DNA from: Opisthocomus hoazin
Taxonomy: Eukaryota; Chordata; Aves; Opisthocomiformes; Opisthocomidae
Direction of reading: 5' to 3'
NCBI RefSeq assembly: GCF_030867145.1
Contig: NC_134441.1
Location: forward strand, 2,380,001-2,444,000
DNA length: 64,000 nt
The notes under the pieces were generated by a model. It was not told the DNA's origin, made no database searches, and saw only the letters and a program-made list of their open reading frames with translations. A program made the position numbers and the translations under genes. The first letter of the stretch is position 1. Each line of letters starts with the position of its first letter. Of the stretch, positions 13,315-25,429 are shown in pieces.

Positions 13315-13447
13315 GAGACAGGAGCAGTTCCAGACAAACCCCGACAGCTACAACGGAGCTGTGCGAGAGAATTACGCCTGGTCCCAAGACTACAGCGACC
13401 TGGAGATTAAAGTGCCTGTGCCCCAGCACATTGTAAAAGGCAAACAG
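13315..13447 (+). CDS. NUDCD3: NUDCD3 coding exon (start of CS domain)
   Basis: Acceptor after a T/C-rich tract (CCCCAG, AG at 13313-13314); donor CAG|GTAAAG at 13447/13448. It encodes [19 protein letters not shown] then [20 protein letters not shown] and VKGKQ. An AG three bases downstream could be used instead, which would remove one residue. Confidence 0.95.
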
Positions 13448-16400
13448 GTAAAGTGGTGTTAATGGGGCGTCTTTCGGCACTTCCCTGGGGGTGCCCGAGC
13501 GGGAAGGCTCCTTGTCCTTCAGACTCAAGCGGTCGTGGGTTTTTCTGCGGTGCTGGGCGCGTGGCTGGGCTGCAGCGTCCCGTTGCTCCGGCCCCAGCGG
13601 GATTCCCTGGCACCGCACGGCACTTCCTGCGCTGCTTCTCTCCGCTCCCACTGCCTGCAGGCTCGCACGCAGGTTTCCGAGCCTGGCCGGGGATGGATGC
13701 TCCCTCCCCGGTTGCTCCCCCTGCCTCGGTCTCCTGCCTCTCGTTCGCAAGCGGGAGCTGCTGGAACGGCTCCTCCAGCGCTCAGGAACTGGGGCAGGCC
13801 CAGCCCTGTGAGACCTGACCTGCTCCGGGTGGAAGGGAGCTGGGGCTGGGGCGCGGGCCGGGTGGCCGGACCCCCTCCCTGGCTGCCTGCGCGGGCAGGG
13901 ACGGCTCAGGTCCCTGCTGGGCTCCGGCGGGAGCGTCCCTTCGCTGCGAGCAGCCACGGGGTTTTTCCTTCGCCGTTTCTGTTCCCTCCCGGCGAGGGCC
14001 GCGAGAGGAGCGTGCCCGCGGCTGGCGCTGCTCGGACCCAGAAACCTGAACTCTCCTGTCTTCCCCGAGTGCTGCCCTCCCCACGGCTGAGCCTGTATTT
14101 TTCCATTTGGGAAGTCCGCGCTCCCCCCACCTCCTCTTCTCCTCTGCTTCCAGGGCGGCTGGAATGAGCGCGCCTGGGCTTGTGCACCGGCTCCAGCCTA
14201 CACAGCTCCTGAGGATGCCAGGAGAGCGTAACTGGCAGCAGCAACCTGCACCGGAGGGCTGAGGGAGCCAGCAGGGGAGCAGGAGAAGCATCTCTCCTGG
14301 TGGCTCTCGAAAACAAACCCAGGCTGTTTCTTGGAAGGATTCGGGGGCATCCAGAGGGATGTTCCGTCCCTCTGCATCGTGTTGCGGTCGCGATGCTGCT
14401 CCCTGCCCAGGGAAATGCCCCTCGTGCCAGGGGAGCCGTGGCCTCGCCAAAAAAACCCAATAGCATCAGGCGTTGTCTGCCCCGTCCTTTGGCACCCCGA
14501 GGCCTTGCGGGTGCTCGGGGGAGCTGGGACGGGACCCTCCCTCGGCTGGAGGCTGTGCTGTCGCTGAGGCAGAGGGATTATCGGGGCAGCTCCGTCCCCG
14601 GCGGCTGCCTGCGCTGCCGTCTCGGCGCAGTCGGCTGTGCAGAGGTCGGGCTGTCCCTCGTCCTTGCGAGGTGTCCCCTGGTCCCTCTCGGGCCTCCCCT
14701 CGGCAGCCAGCTCGTCATTTCGAAAGCGATTCTGGAAATCCCTTGCAGCCTCGGGGGGCTGGCAGCGGGTAGGCCGGGTGGCGGGCCGAAGCGGGATGGT
14801 TCGGAGCCGCGCGGAAGCTCGATGGACTTTGGGCGTGTTGGCCATGGGCTCCTGCGGAAGAGGAGCGCTCCCCAGCATTCGCCGCACAGCTTCATCTTTC
14901 TAAAAAATGGCCAGGTTTTTGGTTTCTGCCTGCGAGGCGAGATTAAAAATCTCCCCCGTTTGGTCGGAGGATGAGGAGGGGACTGGAGCATCTCCCCTAC
15001 GAGGAGAGGCTGAGGGAGCTGGGCTTGTTCAGCCTGGAGAAGAGAAGGCTGCGAGGGGACCTTAGAAATGCCTACAAATATCTGCAGGGTGGGGGTCAGG
15101 AGGATGGGGCCAAGCTCTTTTCAGTGGTGCCCAGCGACAGGACAGGGGGCAACGGGCACAGACTGGAGCAGAGGAAGCTCCAGCTGAACCCGAGGAAGAA
15201 CTTCTTCCCTCTGAGGGTGACGGAGCCCTGGCCCAGGCTGCCCAGGGAGGCTGTGGAGTCTCCTTCTCTGGAGATATTCCAGCCCCGCCTGGCCGCGGTG
15301 CTGTGCCCCCTGCTCTGGGTGACCCTGCTTGGGCAGGGGGTTGGGCTGGGGGACCCCCAGAGGGCCCTGCCAACCCCTGCTATTCTGTGATTCTGTGATT
15401 CTGTGGTCCCTGGGCTCAGAGCGCGCCCAGCTCTAATACAGCTCCAAATCTTCCCTACGACACTTTTTTGGATCCGGGCTGTTGCTATGGCACGTTTTCG
15501 CTCGGGCGAGCTGAAGGTTTCCTTGTATGGAGCTCCAAAAAAGTGTCCGCGGAGCAGGAACGGGCGACGGGGTAGGTGGGAGCATCTTCCCCTGCGGTCT
15601 CCACCTCTCTGATCGACTTAGAGGCGCAGCAGGGGCCCGCGGATCCGAGCGCTTCCCCAGCACTTAAATAGAGATAATGACAGCAAGGCTCTCTGTTGGC
15701 CTGGCTCGGAGGAGACGAGCTAGATTCCTTCCTAGGTTTGTGTTTGCTCGTTTGAGTCGCGTGGGCGGGCGTGGGCGTCTGAGCGTGCACAGAAATTACC
15801 GTGGCGGAGAGGCACCGCGGAGAGCCGAGATCTGGGTTTCCAGGCGAGCGCCGGGAGAAGCTCGGGCGTTTCGGGGGGCAGAGGCGCTGGCGGGGAGCGA
15901 GCGGTGGGGACGAAGCAGCCTCGGCGCGCCCGGGGTGCCGGGACAGCGTGTTTCCCGCGGGATCGCCCTCGGCTTTCCCCCCGCCATTCCTGGGGTCAGG
16001 TACGGGCTGTCCGTGCCCGGTTCTGGCAAACCCCGGTTTTAGCGGCCGAGCGCAGCGCGGCGGGACGGTGCGGGGTCGGAGGGAGCCCGGCCACCGTCCC
16101 CGACAGAGCGGGGATGCCGAGCGGAGGCGATTTTGCCACCGAGGCACCCAAGAAGGAGCTGCTGCCCACGTGCACCAACCCCTGCGTTCGCCGGGCACCA
16201 CCAAACACGCATGGGAGTCTGCTCGGCCATTTCCCTCCACACGAGGGGGGTCCGGGCTCTGCGGCGGTGCGTGCTGTGCTCCCGTCCCCTGTCACCGCTG
16301 CCGGGGGCTGGCATGCCGAGAGGGGCCTTTCTGCTGGCTGCGGGCAGGAGCGGGTGTTGGCGATTCCTCCTTGTGAAGTGGCTGGGTTAAGGCTGCCCAG

Positions 16401-19400
16401 TTTGGATCTCTTGGTCCATTTGGGTTTCTCCGCTCCCTCTCCTGACACCCCGCCTGCTGCAGAGCCACCCCAAAGATGTCCCTCAGCCCCACCAGCTGTC
16501 CTGTGCAGCCACCTTGGAGTAAAACCCCCCTCACATTTGATCGCTTCCATCCCCGTGGATCCCACAGCCGCGATGCTGCGCCTGTGCCTTCCATATCTCC
16601 AGCCTCCCTGGCCCTCCACGCCCCAAAGAAGCCCCCCCAGAAGGCGACTTGTGGGTCACCTTGCTTTTTTCCCCTTGACCCTTCCTGAGAGCCCGGCGTC
16701 AGCAACCCCATCTGTGTGCCCGGGGACCGGGGCAGTCGGTGGTGGTGGAGAGCAGAGCCTCATCCCCCGCACCTCGTCCCTGCCGCGAGGCCTCGGCCCG
16801 GGGCTGGAGGAAGCAGCTCCGTCCCGCAGCCTCTCCGCAGACGTTTCCCGTCCAGGAGGAGCTGCTTTCGCAGCCCCGTGCCGGGTGGAAGTCGGACTCC
16901 GCTCCCGGCTGGCAGAGCCGGAGCTCGCATCCCTTCCCTGGTGCTGCTCCCAGCTGCCGGCATTGGAGCTCAGTCCCGGTGCCACCCTGCGCTGCGCGTG
17001 CTGGGCTCCTGCCGAAGCCCTGGCAGCTCCCCGTCACGTGCAGCGGGTCTGGGGGCTTCGTCTGGGTGGCAGCAGTCGGGCCCTGCCCGGCTGGAGCGGC
17101 TTTGCCCGTCTCTTGCCGGCGTGGAGCTAGTGAGCCGCTGGAAGTCTCCTAGGTAATGGGTAATGTAATAACATTTCAAATGAGATCTGCAGAGCAGGAG
17201 GAAGATCTGGGGGAACTCTGGGAGAGAATGCAGGCAAATCTCACCGCAGTCTCCTCCTCTCGAGCCGGAGACGGGGCAGCGCCAGGGGCCACAAGCCTCC
17301 CTCTTCCCGGCCAGGTCGTCCCTTGGTCCCCCGGCCTGGCTCGGGCTCGCTGCTGGCAGCAGCTCAGGGCCGAAGGGGAAAGCGGAGAGCAGATGGTCTC
17401 TCCGGAGAGCGAGGGTACTGTGTGCCGCACGGCGAAGTCGCAGGCTGCCTCGGCCTCCCCGGGGAAGGGCCATGTCACCTCCGCGGCAGGTCGGAGCAGG
17501 CTTCCCCATCTGGCTGCCGCGGCCGGGAGCTGGGTCGGTTCCCGGGGCCGGAGCCGCCTCGTCCCCTGGCCGCCACGGCGGGGAGAAGGGGAGCCGTGCC
17601 GCGGCGTCCCTCCCGCACGCAGCTCCTCCTGGGAGGCCTGGGCTGAGCCCGGCGCTGGCTCCGGCGGCGGCAGCGGAGCCAAGGTGTGCGCTGAGCCGCT
17701 GCAGCCCTTCCCCGTGTAGAAGTCCCCGAGTCGCTCCCGCGCGGCGGGGAAGGCACGCACCCGCACCCAGCTCGTCACCCGCCGTGCTCCCGGAAGGCTC
17801 AGTCACAGCATCGGGCGTCCGACCCCCGAGCGCTGCGCGGAGCAGGCCTGTGGCCTTGCTGCTTTTCTCTGTGGGGAAACCGAGGCACGGGGCAGCCGCG
17901 GCGGCAGAAGCGGCAGCCTCCAGTCCTTCCAGGGCTCCGTCCGCGGGGCCCCGTTGCCTTTCGTTCCCCGGAGAGGTTTCCTTTCTCCACCGAGCTGCTT
18001 GCTCTGAAACGACAGCCGGATTCCCACCCGCCTGCTACGTGCAGGTCTGAAAGCTCTTCTCCCTCTCTCATCCCCAGCGAGTGCACTTGACCCCGCATCC
18101 CGCTGAGGGCGAGCAGGACCCTTCCTGATTATTTTCGCTCTCCCTGTGCTTCCAGGTGTCTGTGGATATCAGCAGCAGCGCCGTTCGCGTGGCGGTGCTG
18201 GAGGGGAGCAGCCAGCGCGTCCTCATGGAGGGGAAGCTCACCCACAAGATCAACACGGAGAGTTCCCTCTGGAGCCTGGAGCCGGGGAAGTGCGTCTTGG
18301 TAAGGGCGAGCCGCGCCGGCCGCGTCGCCGCACCGTGGCTTGCAGCTCCGCCGGGCTTGACCTGGAAAACCGGAGCAGCAGCTGGGAGTTTGAGCCAGAT
18401 CTGGACATGTCTGGCTTTGCCCGTCCGACGTCCGGCTCACTTTGCCCTCGCCTGTGTGCCGTGCCCTGCCTCCAGCTCCTGAGCTGCCCCTCGGGGCGAG
18501 CGGCAACAGGTCCCTCGGCGTGGGCGAGGAGGGTCCCCAAGCTCCCATCTGCCGTGGTGGGAGCCCAGCTGTTGTCTCGCCGTGTTCCCCATCCCCTGGT
18601 CCCGGCACGCGGGGTCTGCCGGCAGGGAGAGGCTGTGGCACCGCGGTGCTGGCTTTGCCTTCTGACTCTCCCGGCCCTGGTCCTTGCCCCAGCGTCCTGG
18701 CAGATCCCTGCTCCCTGCCGTTCGCTTCTGTCCTGCCTCGGGTTTCTCACCCCTGTTCGATGCGGTCGCTGCCGCCCCGGCACCGCCGGTCCTCCGTGCC
18801 GAGGCGGTTCGGGGGCCGCTGCCGCCCAGCCGCGTGGCACTGGGGGGGGTCCCAGCCTCCTGGCTGCGGATGCCCAGGCTGAGGGTGGGAGCTCTGCTGG
18901 CCCCAGGCTGTGTGCGCAGCCGGAGCCGTGCTGGGGGTCGTGTCGCTGCCCGCCAGCCCGGGATCTCGAGTCTCAAACAGCGAGTTTTGGCGCCGGGGTT
19001 GTGCTGGGAGTCGGGTTTTGCCGCCTTTGTCCTCTCCTTTTCCACCCGGCGGCGTTCCCGGGTGGTTCAGGAGCAGCCCAGGGAGGGGATGCCGGCTCCC
19101 TGGGTCCGGCAGCCGAGGGTCCCTGCCCCGTGCAGGCAGCACCGTCCCCGCAAGCGAGGGAGCGGGCTTCAAGCCTTCCGCCCCGCGTCGCGAGGGCGGC
19201 AGCAGCCGAGCGCCCAAAGCCAAGCCCCGCAGCGGGAAATGGAGCGAGGGTGTGCTGCCGGAGGCCGAAGAGCGGTGGGTGGTCGTGGGGAGGCTGCGCG
19301 GGCGCTGCCTGGCCGCTGCAGATCCCTGTGGATGTACCCCGGGATGCCGACCTCCTACCAGAAGGAAGAGGCCCCTGCAAGAGAGAGGAGCTTCTCCGCC

Positions 19401-22400
19401 TGCGTTAGGCCGTTGAAAGGATGTGGAGAAGGAGGCGGCGGCGGCATGAACCTGCGTTTTTCAAATGTCCTCAAGCTTCTGGAGAATTAGCTGATCTGGG
19501 AAGAGAGGCGATCCTGGGAGGAGAGGAGATCCTGGGAGGAGAGGAGATCCTGGGAAGAGAGACGATCCTGGGAGGAGAGGCCATCCTGGGAAGAGAGACG
19601 ATCCTGGGAGGAGAGGAGATCCTGGGGAGGAGAGGAGATCCTGGGAGGAGAGGAGATCCTGGGAAGAGAGACGATCCTGGGAGGAGAGGAGATCCTGGGA
19701 AGAGAGGAGATCCTGGGAAGAGAGGAGATCCTGGGAGGAGAGGCGATCCTGGGAGGAGAGGCGATCCTGGGAAGAGAGACGATCCTGGGAGGAGAGGAGA
19801 TCCTGGGAGGAGAGGAGATCCTGGGAAGAGAGACGATCCTGGGAGGAGAGGCGATCTTGGGAGGAGAGGAGATCCTGGGGAGGAATAAACCCCTCCAAGA
19901 GGAGGTGTCCCAACGGATGGGAGTCCCCGTGGGTGTTCCCAGGATCAGCAACGTTCATTAAACACCCAGTGCCGGCGGAGGATGGGGACGGCGCGCGGGT
20001 GGAGCGAGACTCGGGGCCTGCTGGAGCGGCCGCGGGCAGCGCGCGGAGCGGTCCCGTGCCCTCCAACCCCGCAGCTGGGTCTCGCCTCGAGCACGAGCGT
20101 GAGGTTGCGAGGATCTCCAGCTGGCTGCCAACATGTTGACGGTGGGATGAAATTTCGCTTGAAGAATTGTGAGGTAACTGGAGCAGAGTGAGTAATCCTC
20201 GCCCGAGAGCGTCTCCTTTTTCCGTGTGCGGAGTAGCCAGGAGTGGTTCACGGCTCCTCCCGATCCATTCATCAGGGGACCCCCAGCCGCGTGTCAGCGG
20301 CGTGCGGCACCGGGCGCCTGGGAGGGACAGGCCGAGAGCCGTTTGGGTGTCCGTGGGGGGCTGGCGGGGCGTACGGGCCCTCCCTGCACCCGAGTTTGTT
20401 CGCCTGTGTGTCGCGCGGCTCCGTGCGAGCTCCGCTTGTGGCACCGGGAGCGCCTTCGTCCTGCAGAATGCCACAAGGTGCCACGTGGCTTCGCTCCCCG
20501 GGACCGAGGGGACGGCGACCGTGGCAGGGTCCGACGCAGCCGAAACCGCGCTCGCCCGCTGCCAGCTCCGGTCGTGCGAGGAGGTCCTGGCTGCTCGGTC
20601 ACTGCTTGGGACGCCTCGTCGGCTCCGTCCGGAGGAGAACCTGCGCCCGCTCGTGTTTTTGTGGTCTGAGTTGAGGCGATCCCTGCGGGCAGAGCTCGAT
20701 CCACGCGCCCGGGAGCTGAAACCTCTCCTGCTTGGTCTTCTCCATCCGGAAAAGTCCCAGTTCTGTGCGGAGAGGCCGCTGAGTCCCGCGCGCTCTTGCA
20801 GGACGCAGCGAGGATCGTCGAGATCGCTGCGCTCTCCGGGCTGCTCTTGCAGCCGCCGTTCACGTCCGCGGCTTCCGCTGTCCCCTGCTCGGTTCCCTTC
20901 TGGGACGGCCGGTACGAGCTCTGCTGGACTGGCCTTCCTCCTGCCCGCAGCTCGTCCCGCCGGACGGTGAATTTGCCGTCTGACCCCTCCCAGCTCCGCT
21001 TCCCCCATCCCACCCGGCGTTCTCATCGATCCATCCTCGTCGTCACGCGTCTGCTCGCTCCCCAGCAGCCCCTGCGCTCGGGGACGGCCCTGCCTCCCCG
21101 CTCCTGCTCCGGGCTGAGCACCAGCCGCTGCCCGCCTCGCCCTGCGCCGCGGCAGCCCGGCGGGCGTCGTTTCAAAGCGGAGGGCTCTGCCGACGCCCGC
21201 GGCGCGTGGCGGGATCGCGTCCCAGCGTCGTGGCCCTGCCGGCGGCGCCGAAGCCCCCGTCGCGGGCACAATCCCCGCGCTCTCCCTCCTCTGCCACACT
21301 CGCTCGTTGTCAAAAGTGAGATTAAAATAGCTTCGCCCGAGCTGTTTTTAGAGATCTCCGCTGGGTGTTGTGCACAACGCGTTTTGGGATTATTTTTGTT
21401 GTTGAGGATTTTTTCCCCCCCCCTGTTCCCCCTCTTTTTCTGCTCCTCTCTAGCACTTGTTGTCCCCGCACAGAATCACAGAATCACAGAATAGTAGGGG
21501 TTGGAAGGGACCTCTGTGGGTCATCTAGTCCAACCCCCCTGCCCAAGCAGGGTCACCCAGAGCAGGCTGCACAGGATCTTGTCCAGGCGGGTCTTGAATA
21601 TCTCCAGAGAAGGAGACTCCACAGCCTCCCTGGGCAGCCTGGGCCAGGGCTCCGTCACCCTCAGAGGGAAGAAGTTCTTCCTCGGGTTCAGCTGGAGCTT
21701 CCTCTGCTTCAGTTTGTGCCCGTTGCCCCCTTGTCCTGTCGCTGGGCACCATTGGAAAGAGTCTGGCCCCGTCCTCCTGACCCCCACCCTGCAGATATTT
21801 AGAGGCATTTCTAAGGTCCCCTCGCAGCCTTCTCCAGCTGAACAAGCCCAGCTCCCTCAGCCTCTCCTCGTAGCAGAGATGCTCCAGTCCCCTCCTCATC
21901 CTCGTAGCCTGCGCTGACTCTCTCCAGTAGCTCCTCATCTTTCTTGAACTGGGGGAGCCCAGCACTGGACACAGTACTCCAGATGAGGCCTCCCCAGGGC
22001 AGAGCAGAGGGGCAGGAGAACCTCCCTCGTCCTGCTGCCCACACTCGGGCTTTCGTCCCCGCGCCCTGCCTTGCGCGGCTGTTGCCGCGTTCCGTTTGTC
22101 GTCTGGGAGCCGCGCAGCCGCGTGAGCGATACCCATGGCTCTCTCCCTCCGCGCGCCGCGGGAGAAACCTCGCGCTACGGCAAAGCCCAGCACCGGCGGC
22201 AAAGGGTTGGGACCGTTCCGGCAGGGCGTGGGGATGTGGTGTGACGCCGTGTCCGTGCCGATGATGCCTGCCGTCCTCTTCGTGCACGGCGGGAGGATCC
22301 CTCTTGGCCTCCCCGGCTGTCACAGAATCACAGAATGGTAGGGGTTGGAAGGGACCTCTGTGGGTCACCCAGTCCAACCCCCCTGCCGAAGCAGGGTCAC

Positions 22401-24585
22401 CTACAGCAGGCTGCACAGGACCTTGTCCAGGTGGGTCTTGCACACCTCCGCCCGCAGCCTTCCTCCTCGCGATCCGTCCTCGCCCGGCCCCTGTGCTTCG
22501 CCTCGTGGCTGACAGCTCCCGCCCAGCGCGCCGGCTTTGGGAACACGGGCGCTGCGGCACGAGGACGGCTTCGGAGCCAGCAGCTGGGGTGACCCCCTGC
22601 GAACCTCCCTCTCCTCGAGGCCGCCATCGCGGAGAGTTCACAGAATCCCAGAATCCCAGCATGGCAGGGGCTGGAAGGGCCCTCTGTGGTCACCCAGCCC
22701 AACCCCCTGCCCAAGCAGGGTCACCCAGAGCAGGGGGCACAGCACCGCGGCCAGGGGGGCTGGAATATCTCCAGAGAAGGAGACTCCACAGCCTCCCTGG
22801 GCAGCCTGGGCCAGGGCTCCGGCACCCTCAGAGGGAAGAAGTTCTTCCTCGGGTTCAGCTGGAGCTTCCTCTGCTTCAGTTTGTGCCCGTTGCCCCTTGT
22901 CCTGTCGCTGGGCACCACTGGAAAGAGTCTGGCCCCATCCTCCTGACCCCCACCCTGCAGATATTTAGAGGCATTTCGAAGGTCCCCTCTCAGCCTTCTC
23001 TTCTCCAGGCTGAACAAGCCAGCTCCCTCAGCCTCTCCTCGTAGCAGAGATGCTCCAGTCCCCTCCTCTTCCTCGCAGCCCTGCGCTGGACTCTCTCCAG
23101 TAGCTCCTCATCTTTCTTGAACTGGGGAGCCCAGCACTGGACCCAGCACTGCAGATGGGGCCTCCCAGGGCAGAGCAGAGGGGCAGGAGAACCTCCCTCG
23201 CCCTGCTGCCCACGCTCCGTGCGACGAAGAGGAGAACCAAGCGCACCCGTCGAGCTGCAGGAACAGACGCCTGCCCCGAGCTGGAACATTTTCCCGGCTC
23301 CGCTCTCCCAGGAGGGTGAAGCCCCAGCCCCCCCCCCCCCCGTATTAATCGGTTCCTTTGCCTTGTGCCGCCGAGAGACGCCCGGCTCCGTAACTTTAAT
23401 GGCTGCCTGTGCCCCCCCAAGAGCTGGGGAGCTGCCGGGGAGGTTTGGGTAAATGGCGTTGTCCGCATTTATTGATGATTTTGCAGAGAGGCCGACGAAC
23501 GCCCGTGAATCTTCCTGGCTGCCGGGATTATCGCTAAAATCGTACGGGAGGGAGGAACCCACCCCTCCTGGCACAAAGCACGCAAACACGCGTCGGGGTT
23601 CCCGGTGCGGGCGGCCCCGCGGCCGCGGCTTGGGCCGGCGAGGCGACGTCCGCGGCGCGGGGCCGACGAGCGGCGGGAGGCCGGGGCTGGCGGCGAGCGG
23701 GAGGCGCGGGGGCAGTGGGTGCCGTTTTCACCGGTGAAGCCCCCGAGGGGACCGGGGGCTTGCGTGGGCGGCGAGCGGGACCTCCGCTCGCGGCAAGGCC
23801 CAGTGTGGGCGACGCACGGGCACGGCCGAGCTCACGGCGTCACCGCCATGGCGGTGCGGGCGGGATGGGGGGGGGGTCCTCACTCCCTGCCCACCCCCTG
23901 GCCTGCTTCTCCCCCCCAGATCAACCTGAACAAAGGGGACGAGTACTGGTGGAACGCGGTGCTGGAGGGCGAGGAGCAGATCGACATCGAGAAGATCAAC
24001 AAGGAGCGTTCGATGGCGACGGTGGACGAGGAGGAGCACGCCGTGCTGGACCGCCTGACCTTCGACTACCACCAGAAGCTGCAGGGCAAACCGCAGAGCC
24101 ACGAGCTGGTATGGTGCCGGCGCGGCGATGCCCGGCCCGCGCGGGTCCCGGCTGCGGCGAGAGGCCGCGGCGTGGGGCTCTGCTCCGTCTCGGAGCTCCT
24201 CCTCGCCCCGCGTCCACCCCGCGCCGCCATCTTGGGACGCGAGGTTCCACCCGTCCCTGGTTTCCTGGCGTGGTGGCAAACGCCGCTGAGCCCGGACCCC
24301 GCTGCGCCCGCGTCCGTGTGCTGCCCTCCGGAGCTACCCCGGGGTCCCGGACCCCCGGCTCGCTGCCCCTCACAGCCCCGGGGGTGGGTGAGCGCGGGGG
24401 CCGCCGTCCCGCCGGGCGACGCGCGCGGGTCGTGCCCCCGGCCCTGCGTGACGGGGGCCCGCGGCTCCCCGCAGAAGGTTCACGAGATGCTGAAGAAGGG
24501 CTGGGACACCGAGGGCTCCCCGTTCCGCGGCCAGAAGTTCGACCCCGCCATGTTCAACATCTCGCCCGGCGCCGTGCAGTTTTGA
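13315..24585 (+). CDS. NUDCD3: NUDCD3, NudC domain-containing protein 3 (C-terminal part)
   Basis: NUDCD3 is a cytosolic co-chaperone of the NudC family. It works with HSP90 and helps stabilise the dynein intermediate chain. Four coding exons are visible: 13315-13447, 18156-18299, 23920-24108 and 24475-24585. All have AG/GT borders and compatible phases, giving about 192 C-terminal residues. They cover the CS (p23/HSP20-like) domain, from [19 protein letters not shown] through [20 protein letters not shown] to [20 protein letters not shown], and the conserved tail [15 protein letters not shown]. From memory the sequence is very close to human NUDCD3 (361 residues). About 170 N-terminal residues are missing because the window starts inside the gene. 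The introns hold seven CR1 fragments. Downstream lies CAMK2B on the same strand, as in human 7p13 order. Confidence 0.96.
14968..15403 (+). mobile_element. CR1 LINE 3'-end fragment
   Basis: Sense CR1 copy that begins inside the ORF2 C-terminus ([20 protein letters not shown]) and ends in three copies of the tail unit (ATTCTGTG). It is heavily 5'-truncated. Confidence 0.93.
15404..18155. other. NUDCD3 intron, nothing recognised
   Basis: GC-rich intron between two NUDCD3 exons. Long open frames on both strands (for example 15904-17130) show no family motif and no splice-consistent structure. Confidence 0.6.
18156..18299 (+). CDS. NUDCD3: NUDCD3 coding exon (CS domain core)
   Basis: Phase-0 exon of 48 codons: [48 protein letters not shown]. 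Acceptor TTCCAG, donor TTG|GTAAGG. Confidence 0.96.
19499..19878. repeat. 18-bp minisatellite, about 21 copies
   Basis: Tandem units close to GATCCTGGGAGGAGAGGA vary at a few positions (GGAGAGGCG, AAGAGAGAC). The 18-bp period is six codons, so open frames run through on both strands, including a spurious 612-codon frame on the minus strand with repeated [12 protein letters not shown]. Confidence 0.95.
21470..22047 (-). mobile_element. CR1 LINE fragment
   Basis: Antisense CR1 3' part, from the tail repeat (CACAGAATCACAGAATAG) to the ORF2 region encoding [17 protein letters not shown]. At least two frame changes are visible relative to the other copies, and the usual LEKRR segment is shortened. 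Dead copy. Confidence 0.92.
22321..22440 (-). mobile_element. CR1 LINE extreme 3' end
   Basis: About 120 bp of CR1 tail (CACAGAATCACAGAATGGTA and the following GGTTGGAAGGGACCTCTGTG). It stops before the ORF2-coding part seen in its neighbours. Confidence 0.88.
22637..23214 (-). mobile_element. CR1 LINE fragment
   Basis: Antisense CR1 3' part encoding [20 protein letters not shown] and [20 protein letters not shown]. The tail has the variant CAGAATCCCAGAATCCCAG, shared with the copy at 49728. Confidence 0.92.
23920..24108 (+). CDS. NUDCD3: NUDCD3 coding exon
   Basis: 63 codons, phase 0: [40 protein letters not shown] and on to QSHEL. Acceptor CCCCCCCAG, donor CTG|GTATGG. Confidence 0.97.
24475..24585 (+). 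CDS. NUDCD3: NUDCD3 terminal coding exon
   Basis: Encodes [20 protein letters not shown] and [16 protein letters not shown], then TGA at 24583-24585. Acceptor CCCCGCAG. Confidence 0.97.
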   Translation, partial: KVHEMLKKGWDTEGSPFRGQKFDPAMFNISPGAVQF

Positions 24586-25305
24586 CGGCGGCGAAAAATA
24601 CGGCCCCCGCGTGACGGCACCGAGGAGAAACCCACCCCGGACGGACGCCCACCCACCACCCCGGCACCCGGAGCCGCCTCGCTCCCGCGGCCCAGCACCA
24701 GCACCGGGCGCTGCGGTTCCGTACGTGCGCGGGGACCCCACGCCTCGCGCCCCGGGGCGAGCCGGAGCGCGGCGGGGGGACGGAATTTGGATTTTGGGGT
24801 GGCTGTGGGTGCTGGTTTGGGGGTGCGGACCCCTCCCCGGCGCGGGGGGCCGCGCTCTCCGCGGCTCCGGGTGTGGGGGGCTCTGCCCGCGCCCTGCCTG
24901 GCACCCCGACTCCCCTCACCGCGCGCTCCCGTGGGTGCTGCCCTGGTTTCTCCGGGGTTCGCCCCCTCTCACCCATCACCGGGGGGGTGGGGGGCACCCC
25001 CTCGGCACGGGCACAGACCCCCAGCACCCCCCAGGCTTTGCTTCCCCCCCCACCCGGGGGGTCGTCGGGGAGCAGGGGGGCTGGCACCCACACCACCGTG
25101 CCCGGGGAGGGGGGGCGGTCCGGGCTGCGCTTTGGGGTCTGGGAGGGGGGATGTGGGGACCCCTGACCCCCCCCAGGCCTTAGCCCGGCTCAGGCAACTT
25201 CCACTGCCCCCCACCCCCACCCTGGGGGTGCGTGGGTGGGGGGTCCCCAGCCGTCACCTCTCCCCCCCCCCTTTGGTTTTGCAATAAATGCAGTTGTGGA
25301 GCGCG
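24586..25305 (+). other. NUDCD3: NUDCD3 3' UTR
   Basis: GC-rich sequence from the stop codon to just past an AATAAA at 25283-25288. The end point is inferred. Confidence 0.75.
25283..25288 (+). terminator. NUDCD3: NUDCD3 poly(A) signal
   Basis: Canonical AATAAA in TTGCAATAAATGCAGTTG, about 700 bp after the NUDCD3 stop. Confidence 0.8.
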
Positions 25306-25429
25306 GGGGCTGCGAGTGATGCGGTGTCACCGCCCCGGGGGGCCGCGCGTGCCCTGACCCCCCCCAGCACCCCGCTGAAGGGGGGGGGGCACCCGAGGGG
25401 ACAGGGTGGCAGGGGCTGCATGTGGGATC

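Larger units (their letters stand above)
18300..23919. other. NUDCD3 intron with CR1 cluster and 18-bp repeat
   Basis: Apart from the listed minisatellite and three CR1 fragments I see no gene. A CpG-dense block at about 23600-23850 lies just before the next exon; nothing shows that it is a promoter. Confidence 0.6.

Noticed and set aside
19461-21299. 612-codon minus-strand frame with SSQDLL repeats
   Set aside because: Built on the 18-bp repeat plus GC-rich intron; no conserved motif.
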